64,000 bases of DNA, taken from contig JAUZTG010000029.1 of assembly GCA_030734395.1 (NCBI GenBank), positions 3,410,001 through 3,474,000 on the forward strand. Direction: 5' to 3'. Origin of the DNA: Sarocladium kiliense (taxonomy: Eukaryota > Ascomycota > Sordariomycetes > Hypocreales > Sarocladiaceae). Positions 1 to 8,653 of this stretch are shown piece after piece; position 1 is the stretch's first letter; the number at the start of each line of letters is the position of its first letter. The notes below the pieces were generated by a model. That model had not been told where the DNA came from and ran no database searches. It saw nothing but the letters and a program-made list of their open reading frames with translations. A program made the translations under genes and the position numbers.

Positions 1-1286
1 ACGACGAATGGGACTCTGGTCCATCTCATATTGACCTGCTTATCGGACCTGATGAGTTGAAGGCCTTTGAGGAGCTTGGGCTCGAGTCCCGTGTCATGCA
101 CAAGGACCTGGCTGACTCCATCTCTGTCGAGAACGCCACCCCTGCAAAGAAGTACAAGCGCCAGGTTGATGACCTGTCATGGTACGACTCGTATCACAAC
201 TACGAGGATCACATCCAGTACTTCAATGATCTCCAACGAGCGTTCCCTAACAACTCCAAGATCGTCTCGTCTGGTCGGTCGAACCAGGGCAGAAACATCT
301 TTGGTCTTCATGTGTATGGCAACGATGGCCCAGGCAAGCCGGCAGTCCTTTACCACGGTACCGTGCATGCGCGCGAGTGGATTACTGCGCCTGTAAGTTC
401 TACACGAGCATGCATCATCGTATGTACAGACCTATCATGCTTACTTACGTACCTGACTAGACTGTCGAATACATCACGTTGCAACTCCTGCAGGGCAACG
501 GCAAGGGCGACGCGACCGTTCAAGGCTTTCTCAACAAGTATGATTTCTTCATCTTCCCAATCGTGAACCCTGACGGTAAGTTTTCTCTTCCAAGCCCGTG
601 ACAAAATAGTTACTGATGGGCATGTAGGCTTCTTGTACAGCCAAACGACCGATCGCATGTGGCGCAAGAACCGTCAAGCGCCTCCTTCGGGATCCACATG
701 CTACGGCGTCGACATCAACCGCAACTGGGAGTTTGGCTGGGATGCAACCCCTCGCGGCCACTCGACTAATCCCTGTGCTGCTGCATACCGCGGCCAGAAG
801 CCCTCAGACACACCCGAGAACCAAGGCCTCGACCAGTTCGTCCGCAAGCTGCGTGACGACGTCGGCATCAAGCTGTACATCGACTGGCACAGCTACGGCC
901 AGTACATCCTGTCGCCTTTCGGCTACAAGGAGACTCTGTATGCGCCCGAGCTGGGCAAGTGGACCAAGGCTGCGACTCTTGTGAGCGAGGAGATTCGGGA
1001 TGTCTCGGTCCGTGGTGTGACTTACACGTATGGACCGAGCGGTGCGGCTCTGTATCCCACAACTGGTGCTGCTCCAGACCATGTGTACAGCATTGGCCGT
1101 GCGGAGTTCTCCTACACGATTGAGCTTTCGGACACGGGCGAGTATGGCTTCATCCTGCCCCCGTCGCTCATCCGCGATGTTGCGGAGGAGCAGTGGATTG
1201 GACAGAAGGTTCTGTACGGGCTCCTCGATGAGGAGTTCTTTGATGGAGTTGGACCAGCGATGTATCAGCGCAAGTCGTCTGAGTAG
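1..1286 (+). CDS. Secreted M14A zinc carboxypeptidase (5' end missing)
   Basis: Metallocarboxypeptidase that removes C-terminal residues from peptides, probably extracellular. Exons <3-392, 461-575 and 628-1286 encode 387 residues; the signal peptide and the start of the propeptide lie left of the window. Residues 1-50 look like an M14 activation peptide, followed by a KYKR dibasic site near residue 54 that a kexin-type protease could cut. Zinc ligands are visible: HAREW (His122, Glu125) and the His of DWHSYG (about 256). The substrate-binding NRNW and the catalytic Glu of TIELSDTGEYG (about 334) are also present, so the enzyme looks intact. Both introns have consensus ends (GTAAGT/CTAG and GTAAGT/GTAG). 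The family is certain. A-type specificity is inferred from overall similarity to fungal McpA-like enzymes. The S9 peptidase at 8.7 kb is another secreted peptidase, but nothing links the two directly. Confidence 0.93.
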
Positions 1287-1551
1287 TGCAGTCGTTGCCA
1301 ATACAGAGAATTCAGTCCAGCGCAATATAGACCAAATAACAAGCAACCATGTACTCTCCCTCCAAGACCGATGAAGCAGGATAGTTCTCCCTAGAACATG
1401 TCTCTTTACTTACCACTCTACACGCTATTCTGCTTGCTATCTGGTTACCAATTAACAACAACATCCACCTAAGGAGTTGTCACCTAAGTAGATACCCTGG
1501 GGAAGAAGACAGCCGTTGGACTGGGTGATGAGCTAGCTCACCCCAGATCGT

Positions 1552-1560
1552 CCGGATCGG
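1552..1560. promoter_or_regulatory. CCG-N3-CGG everted repeat upstream of the Zn2Cys6 gene
   Basis: The bases read CCGGATCGG, a CCG-N3-CGG everted repeat 165 bp before the regulator ATG. Zn2Cys6 dimers bind paired CGG half-sites. The same spacing recurs at 6055-6063 between the transporter and the PdxA2 gene. Autoregulation is an inference; a match to this palindrome is expected by chance about once per 4 kb. Confidence 0.4.
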
Positions 1561-1576
1561 CGAAAGCACCGACACC

Positions 1577-1592
1577 TCGGCTATACCGCCGA
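1577..1592. promoter_or_regulatory. TCGGC-N6-GCCGA inverted repeat
   Basis: A perfect 5-bp-arm inverted repeat, equivalent to CGG-N8-CCG, 133 bp before the ATG of the Zn2Cys6 gene. It is a possible site for this or another Zn2Cys6 factor. The sequence shows only the symmetry. Confidence 0.3.
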
Positions 1593-1724
1593 TGTCGCTC
1601 CCTCGTTCCCTTGCTCCCTCGCACCTCTTCTCTACACACTCGCAACTTCCGCCGTGATGATTCGCATCAACTGAAGCGAAACATTCACGTCTCCATCCGG
1701 CGACTCGCCGCCCCCCCCCAGAAA

Positions 1725-3990
1725 ATGCGACCCAACAAACGTGCCAGGATTCAGGATGAGAGCACCGGCTCCGATGGAGTCACGATGCGTAACGATGTGG
1801 CGGCGAAGCCCCGACTGACACGGGCTTGTAAGTAACACCACGTCTAATTAGATACTATCTGCGAACCCAAAAGTCCTGACTTCACTGTTGTGGTTTGATC
1901 GGCGCAGGCGCGGAGTGTAAACGGCACAAGATCAAATGCTATGTACAGCCGGGGGAGGACTCGTGCAACAAGTGCATCAAGAGCGGCATCTCGTGCGAGC
2001 CTCATAACTTTGCGCAAAAGTTCATGGATGAGGATGCAGCGTAAGAAGTAGAGCCCGCTGCATTGTCTCAAATGCTAATTGGTTGTCCAGGTGGAAAGCT
2101 GAAGCAACACGCACGATTGAGAAGCTCCAAGAAGCCGTCAAACACCTCCTTCAACAAAGCGGCCACCCGGATTTACCCAAACAGAATGGAAACAGTGCTG
2201 TTGTTCCTACTTTGTCAGAAAAGGAGCGCCGACTATCCATGCAAACTTTATCGCCGCTGACAACGGACCACTCTGCATCTGTGAAGCTGACATCGGGCAA
2301 CTTCACGTCAGAAGGGCCATCAGCAGGCACAGGAGGCGTGCAAGATGACTCTGATCTTGTCCCTCTGCCAATGAACAACCTTTATAATCTCACAGATCCG
2401 AACAATTCACGTCTCATCCGGGTTGACCCATCCGATGTCAATGGGCCTGATCTGATCGAGCAAGGAATCATCTCTCTCGCAGATGCTGAGTACCTATTCA
2501 ACCACTACCGAGACCATATCAATCTGTTACTGTGGGATGGGATACTCTGTTCGCACAAGACCCTGGCCGAAGTGCGCCAGTCATCGTCACTACTTGTGAC
2601 GGTCGTCCTGACTGTTGCTGCACTACACATCCCGAATTGCGAACAGTTGCTTCACGCCACGTATGGAGCTTTTGTATCCCTGATGCGAGGCTCTTGTCTC
2701 CTTCGATGCTCAAATCTCGATGTCATCAGAGCTCTATGTATCGGCGCTTTCTACCTCACGAGTCTCAGCTGGGCATTGTGCAGCCGTGCCGTCCGAGTCG
2801 CAACCGAGATGAACTTACATAAATCCTCTCTCCAATTCGCCCGTGGGTGCCTTGAATCATACGAGCGTGTCCGCTTATGGTACGTGCTATTCGTCTGCGA
2901 CAGTCAATTTGCTTTGGCATACGGACGGCCACCCTTGATGCACGAAGACGCTGCGATCCGGAACGCAGAGAAGCTTCTCAGCAGCGGCCTATCCTCCAAA
3001 GGCGACAACGGACTCGTGGCACAAGTCAAGCTATTCAGAATATTGGCCAATGGCTATTTCATGTACGGGTGCGATCCAGATCTCGAGCTTTCCGGCCAGG
3101 ACTTTGAGAAGCTTCAGAACTTCAACATCTCAGTCGATCAATGGCGGCTCGAGTACCCTGCGAAGACGTCTGGCGATGTGCGCGACAGCTCAATACCATC
3201 CAGTGCTAATACTCTATACTATCAACTTGCTCGCTTCCAGCTTAATGCGGTGGCTTTGCGAGGAATCTCTTCGAACGAGGTATCGAAGGAGAGTCCGCAG
3301 TTGGAAATGGACCTAGAGCGACAGGAAGCGGCAAATATTGCCATTACGGCAGCGATGAGTGCGGCCAGACTAATTGTTGACGACGCTTCGCTCCAGAGTG
3401 CACTAATAGGTCTGCCGATCTTCACACACGCCATGATCGCTGTCTGCGCTTCATTCCTCCTGAAGATGGCTGTCGTCTTCGGCAATCCAGGGGCAGCCAA
3501 GGCTCGTACACTAGTCAACATCCCACGAGATCTTGCACATTATGGGCTTCACTTCAACACGAAAGCGTCGCTGATAACTATAGAGAGATTAGTCGCGGTA
3601 CTCAGCAATGTTGCCGATGGCGCAAGCCAGCGACATGTCGCGAGGCAAGTGGTCACCGGCATTCGAGAGCTACTCCAGCGATTTTCTCCAAGTCAGAAGA
3701 ATGATAACTTCATCTACTCGCTGAATCCGGTGAGAGATGGCTCAGATGTGACTACCGATAGGGATAAAGTGCCGATGGCTTCTACGAGAGGGTCGAGCAC
3801 GCATGGGGACAATGGGCCACATTACGGAACATTAGGAGTCGGAGGACCACAGCTTAGTGACGGGGTAACAAACGAAGTCGTTCCTGTCCAGCAGGACTTC
3901 TTCGATCTTACAGGCGATTTGGACTGGCGATTTGATGACGGATTTCTATTGGGGATTGATGCGCTTGACTCAGAGATCCCGTTCTTATAG
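1725..3990 (+). CDS. Zn2Cys6 fungal transcription factor
   Basis: Nuclear DNA-binding regulator. Exons 1725-1827, 1908-2040 and 2091-3990 give 711 residues. The start is the only ATG in frame before the zinc cluster. The cluster is built by splicing at CGGGCTT|GTAAGT and reads CAECKRHKIKC-x8-CNKC-x6-C (residues about 35-62), a complete Cx2Cx6C..Cx2Cx6C binuclear cluster. A short helical linker follows, suited to dimerisation (about 79-100). The middle homology region (Fungal_trans type) spans about 200-450, with LDVIRALCIGAFYLTS and RVRLWYVLFVCD as recognisable helices. The C-terminus is strongly acidic and aromatic (DFFDLTGDLDWRFDDGF), like an activation domain. It lies beside, and converges with, the transporter gene at 4072-5848 and probably controls that gene and the PdxA2 gene. 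The specific regulator is not recognised. Confidence 0.92.
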
Positions 3991-4071
3991 AATATACGAC
4001 TCTGTCACTATCTACTCGCGTCCTAAGGACTTTCAACACCTCTGTAAAATTTCATGGATGCAAACTGCAAC

Positions 4072-5848
4072 TTAAGCAGTCTTATCAACGACCTCAGGTT
4101 GTTGCTGGCGGCCTCGAAGCTCGGCGGCGATCCCTTCCGCGGGGGCAGCTGTAACGGATGGGTACTTCTTGAAGAGCCACGCGAAAACAGCCGTGCAGAC
4201 ACATAGAATCCCAAGCCAGGTCGTAGTAGTAGCAAAGCCAGGGATGTAACGAGGAGCGTGCTCCTTCGGCCAGAGCCAGGTGGAGTAGATGGACGAGGCG
4301 TTGCCGATGGAGTTGATCAGTGCGATAGCGATGGCCCGTTTCGCTGCTGGCTGGGGGATAACATCGGAAACCCAAGTCTTGACTAAGGGAGAGCAGCCAT
4401 AGATAGTGCCGAAGGCGAAGATTGTGAGGACATACTGCGCCATGCGGTTGTTGACAGTCGTGACGCAAATGAAGAGGACACATCCTACGCCGGAGAGGCC
4501 ACAGATGAACTGCCACTTGGCTTTGTATCTATCGGCAAGCCAACAGCATGTGACAACGTAGACCAGAGCGGCCATGTATGCAGGGATGGTATGGTCTATG
4601 TGATGTTAGATCAGGTCGCGCTGGGGAACAGGGCAAAGGAACTTACATTGGCCTTGCGGTCCAGTCCAGCCGAAGCTGTTGACGAGTGTAGGAATGAAGT
4701 ATTGCATAGTCTGTGACCCAGTGACAAGGACGAAGAGAAGGCACTGCGCCCAGACACGCCAGTCGCGCACAGTCATCTTGAAAGCCTCCCAATGAGGAAT
4801 CTGCTTCGCACCAGAGCCCTGAGTCAAGCCGATGCCATCAACCATGAGGCGGTTGCAAGCAAGGATTCTCTCCTCCTCGTTCAAGAAACGCTTGCTGGTG
4901 GAAGGGTAGTCAGGCATGAGGAAGAAGATCGCGATGGCCGCAACAACGGATGCAACGCCTTCAATGATCTAGGCAGCGTCAGAATTGTACTTTAAACAGC
5001 GGAAGAGGGGACTAAAACTTACGAAAAGCCATCTCCAGCCCGGAATACCAGCGCTGCCCTCCATATGCTCGGTGATGACTCCGGCTAGGAGGCCAGATAC
5101 AGCACCAGCGATTGGAACGGCAGTGTACAGCAATGCAAAACGCGTTGCGAGCTCATACTTTCTATACCATGAACTGAGAAAGAATGCGCATCCAGCTGGG
5201 TAACCCGCCTAACTTGATGTTAATGAGAGTCCTCAAACAGAGAAGACAATGATGACCGACCTCGGCGAATCCCAAGAGGAAGCGCATGCCAGCAAGCTGC
5301 TGCCAGTTCTGCGTTGCACCCATGAGCGCGGCGATTGTACCCCAGAAGAGCCCGAGCCCTGGAAGAAAGACACTGGGACGAACTCGGGTAAGGATCATGT
5401 TGGCAGGGACTTCAAAGCAAAGGTAGGAGACGAAGAAGACGAGGACAATGATCGAATACTGGCTTGAGGTGAGGCCAAAGTCCCGCTCAAGACCACCAGT
5501 CTTTGCATTTCTGTGCATCGTGTTAGCTACTTTGCCTTGGTATAAGCCAACCAGGAATGTGAACTCATACCCAATGTTTGCTCGATCAAGGAAGCCGAGG
5601 AGGTAGAGAATCCAACAACACGGAAGGATACGCCAATCGAGCTTCCGGATAAGTCGCTTTTCCTCGAGCGTGCCGTCAACCCAATTAGCAGCGAACTCTC
5701 TGGCCTCCGCTTCGGCAGCGGCCATGTCGGTTTCAATATGGAAGTTCTCCTTTTTGGCGCCGGTATCGGTTGAGTTGATAGAGGCAGTAGTCTGTGCTCG
5801 CTCAAGGTGGGCAGTGCCACTGGCATCCTTTGGCTGGGTATTTGACAT
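4072..5848 (-). CDS. MFS transporter, Dal5/allantoate-permease type (anion:cation symporter family)
   Basis: Plasma-membrane importer for a small organic anion or vitamin-like solute. Five exons (5848-5571, 5510-5261, 5208-5023, 4968-4647, 4595-4072) give 519 residues; all four introns restore family motifs, e.g. NIG|NAKTGG and FAE|AGYPAG. The ATG at 5848 is preferred over upstream in-frame codons because the cytosolic N-tail (about 60 residues, then LEEKRLIRKLDWRILP) then has the usual length. RANIGNAKTGG ending TM1 and GYPAGCAFFLSSWY at TM5 are typical of the Dal5/Tna1 group. About 12 membrane segments are expected. It is divergently transcribed from the PdxA2-type gene across a 600-bp promoter. 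The substrate cannot be read from sequence; context suggests an acid sugar or hydroxy acid. Confidence 0.92.
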
Positions 5849-6000
5849 GGTGCTCAGCTTATGTTCCAATGAACAGAGAGATACTTTGCAATCAAGACTG
5901 AAACTTTGCAGAGCGTTGAGAAGAGGGTAGCAGATCGACACTGCGAAAGGATCCTGGGGTTCGGACTCCAAGATCGTGGTTCCTCAGGGATGGTTATGCA

Positions 6001-6008
6001 TATATATA
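6001..6008 (-). promoter_or_regulatory. Candidate TATA box of the MFS gene
   Basis: TATATATA lies 153 bp upstream of the transporter ATG. Judged by sequence only. Confidence 0.4.
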
Positions 6009-6051
6009 CATCCCGAAGCAGGGTTCCAAATCAAGACGAGTGCTCGGGTCA

Positions 6052-6066
6052 CAGCCGTCTCGGCTG
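6052..6066. promoter_or_regulatory. CAGCCG-N3-CGGCTG palindrome, candidate Zn2Cys6 operator
   Basis: Perfect 6-bp arms around a 3-nt spacer (TCT), giving CCG-N3-CGG with extra matching flanks, between the divergent transporter and PdxA2-type genes. It has the same core arrangement as 1552-1560 in the promoter of the neighbouring Zn2Cys6 gene. Binding by that regulator is an inference. Confidence 0.5.
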
Positions 6067-6369
6067 CAACGTGAGATAATCTCGCAAAACTACCGAGAAA
6101 AGCAGTCTGCACGGTTTCCCCATGGGGAGCCAGCTGAGGGGCGCGGGGAAGGGAAACATGGGGAAGCTAGACTTTAGACTGTAGAGCCATCGGCAGAATC
6201 GCCGTGTCTAGTCCTCATGATCACATCACGGAGAAATCAGCGACTATTTTCGTAGAATACGCGGTGAAATTGGCGATTTGTTGGTCAGATCCTCGCAAAA
6301 GGTGCGATGTTCAGTGAACCAGTAATCATGTGGCTCCCGACATGGGTATTCATAGCTACATGGCCTACT

Positions 6370-6377
6370 TATTAAAA
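6370..6377 (+). promoter_or_regulatory. Candidate TATA box of the PdxA2-type gene
   Basis: TATTAAAA lies 72 bp before the ATG, a normal distance in filamentous fungi. Sequence match only. Confidence 0.35.
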
Positions 6378-6448
6378 GAATGACTTGATCATAGACTCCC
6401 TCTTCACCAACCCTCGTTGCTAGACACTATCGGAACATCTCAGAAACC

Positions 6449-7610
6449 ATGGTAGCCGCAATTGACACAACAGAGCGTGCTCCGGCAAGACGCCCTCGCA
6501 TCGCCGTGACCCTCGGCGACCCTTCCGGAGTTGGGCCTGAGCTCATTGCGAAACTGCTCAGTAACCCTGAGAACAGCCAAAGAGCAGACATCTATCTCTT
6601 GGCTGACAATTCAGAGGTCCAAGCCGCAATTGAAGATGCTGGCGGAGTCCATGTGCCTATTACTACCGGCCCAGCTGGGCCTGGCGCTGTGCGAGTCCTT
6701 GATGACAACTCTTCATCACAGTACAGCACCATACGGGGCGAGGTCTCCTATGATAGCGGTGCAAGGACTATTCATCAGCTCAAGAGAGCGTTGAAGTTGG
6801 TCCAGACTGGAGATGTAGATGCGATCGTCTTTGCGCCTCTGAACAAGAGCTCGTTGAAGAAGGCGGGCATGACGGAGGAAGACGAGCTTCGATGGTTCGC
6901 CAATCAGCTCAATTTCACTGGAACGACGAGTGAGATCAACGTCGCTGGTCCGCTATGGACAGCAAGAGTTACCAGCCACATAGGCGTGGAGGATGTTGCG
7001 CAACGTGTCACAAAGGAGTCAACCTTGAAAGCCATCGAGCTTCTCCAACGATTAAGGTACGGTCAACCAAGCACGACGTTCTTCAGACCTTTACTAACAT
7101 TGCTACAGATGGGAATCGGGCATTGAAGCACCTCGCCTTGGGGTCTGCGCTCTGAACCCTCACAACGGCGAGAACGGCGCGTTCGGTCGCCAGGAGATCG
7201 ATGCAATCCGCCCAGCCGTCGAAGCAGCACGCGAAGCAGGAATCGACGCCATGGGTCCCTATCCCTGTGACACCATCTTCCTCAAGCGCGAGCATTTCGA
7301 CGGCATCGTGACCATGTACCACGACCAGGGCCAGATTGCCATGAAGCTCCTCGGCTTCGATGGAGGCGTCACAATCCAAGGTGGCCTGCCGATTCCTGTT
7401 GCCACACCCGCGCATGGCACGGCCTTTGACATTGCTGGGAAGAACCTCGCTTCTGTGGCGAGTACGCAGAATGCGTTCAACATTGCGGTCACTATGGCGG
7501 AGAGGAGGATCTTGAAGGAGGGGACGCATACCCATGTCAAGGCTCAGGCTGTTCCTGTGAAGGCGCCGCTTATTCAAACCACGGAGCTGAAGATCAGCGC
7601 GTGCTGTTGA
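6449..7610 (+). CDS. PdxA-family NAD-dependent 4-hydroxythreonate-4-phosphate-type dehydrogenase (PdxA2-like)
   Basis: Exons 6449-7056 and 7109-7610 give 369 residues; the splice AG|A restores LLQRLRWESG. The ATG has a good context (AACCATGG). Family signatures run the whole length: LGDPSGVGPELIAK near the N-terminus, the metal-ligand His in SHIGVEDVAQRV, NPHNGENGAFG, MYHDQGQIAMK with the second metal His, and PVATPAHGTAFDIAGK near the C-terminus. In bacteria PdxA oxidises 4-phospho-hydroxythreonine in vitamin B6 synthesis, while PdxA2 acts with a DUF1537 kinase on phosphorylated threonate and related acid sugars. Fungi use PDX1/PDX2 for B6, so a catabolic role is the better guess. It is divergent from the transporter. 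No DUF1537 kinase gene is in the window, so the pathway is incomplete here. It may derive from bacteria; that is untested. Confidence 0.9.
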
Positions 7611-7974
7611 TGGGCTAATCGCTGTATACCGTACTCCGGCGAGGTTTTCTAGGCACAAGAACTATACCAAATAGATGAGCAAACACAGAAACACGATTGA
7701 CACTTGGGGGTTATAGCTGAAGGTTCGAGCTTCAGCTTTCATGCTGTGTCGCGTTGTAACAATTACAGAGAGTCACTTAAGCCACATGACGATATTGATG
7801 GGCGACCTGCAGTGCTTGAAGTGGCTCGGCTTCTTCGCATTCTGGCTGCGATCACCAAATGTTCACTTTCATAGGCGCTATCCTCATTGCTTTTATGCTC
7901 TCATTCTGATCCGTATACTATCCCGGTCACTGGTTGGGTCGGCAGTTTGTTTGTCGCTCTCGTCGATATGTGAA
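7611..7974. other. Intergenic between two convergent genes
   Basis: This is the 3' region shared by the PdxA2-type gene and the ACT-domain gene. I see no gene or repeat in it. Confidence 0.5.
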
Positions 7975-8400
7975 TCACTTGTTCTCCTTTGCTATCTCCT
8001 CCAACACTTGCATAGCATCCGCAGCTCTATCCACAGGAATGAATATGTGGTCGTGGTAAAACCCGCTGACAGGGTTGGTAGGGATTCCCTTTGCCGCAAG
8101 CCTCGTTGAGACAGTAGCCATAAACCCGACCGCCTCGAGACTCGAATGCACGTTCAAGGTGATCATCTTAGACTCGAAACTGTGGTCGTATCCCCTAGCT
8201 ACCGCGGTCTCGAGGGGAAGCACGAGGGTGATGCCTTCAGTCTCCTTGAAAAGGTGTCTGACATCAGAGAGATCGTGCAACTCTTTCGTGCTGGCGGGCA
8301 GGGTGGTGAAAACGTAGGTGGGTTCGTGTTGAACAGCGGTGAGAGTTGCCAAAAGCTTGGAGAGGGACAGTTCCCCTCCTGTCTTGTCGAGAGAAGACAT
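7975..8400 (-). CDS. Small ACT-domain protein (ACT_7 / DUF2241 type)
   Basis: Single-exon gene for a 141-residue cytosolic protein. The first 60 residues (GELSLSKLLATL, YVFTTLP, LFKETEGITLVLP) match the first half, and MITLNVHSSLEAVGFMATVSTRLAAKGI the second ACT fold; the family usually has about 130-150 residues. ACT folds bind amino acids or similar small ligands; no catalytic motif is visible and none is expected. The stop lies 364 bp from the convergent PdxA2-type gene. A role sensing a product of that pathway is possible but unsupported beyond position. The ATG at 8400 is the only sensible start. Confidence 0.8.
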   Translation of the reverse strand: MSSLDKTGGELSLSKLLATLTAVQHEPTYVFTTLPASTKELHDLSDVRHLFKETEGITLVLPLETAVARGYDHSFESKMITLNVHSSLEAVGFMATVSTRLAAKGIPTNPVSGFYHDHIFIPVDRAADAMQVLEEIAKENK

Positions 8401-8653
8401 GGCGCTGCTGTTCTATCCCGAGTACTTGGAGGTTGTCTTGCTGCTTAAGAAGAATCGGATTATTTTTGCAGATGTAGATGCCGTTAGTTGAGTTCAGACG
8501 ATGTCTCATGCAAGTCATGACTTATAGGCTAATGACCCCCCTCCGAATGCTGACAACAGGCAAGGCGCGCCTTAGTGGCTCTGCTCAATCTTCATCTCAA
8601 GACCTTCTCCATATTACTTGCGAAAGAGTCGCCGAAACTAGGTCTGACATTAT

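Larger units (their letters stand above)
1287..1724. other. Intergenic: 3' region of the carboxypeptidase and promoter of the Zn2Cys6 gene
   Basis: No coding potential. It holds two GC-rich inverted motifs (1552-1560 and 1577-1592, listed separately) about 135-170 bp before the regulator's ATG, then a C/T-rich leader from 1600 to 1720, typical of fungal 5' regions. Confidence 0.6.
5849..6448. other. Shared divergent promoter, transporter / PdxA2-type gene
   Basis: Six hundred non-coding bases separate the two divergent start codons. They contain candidate TATA boxes for each direction and the symmetric CCG-N3-CGG element at 6052-6066, which is placed so that it could serve both genes. Confidence 0.6.
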
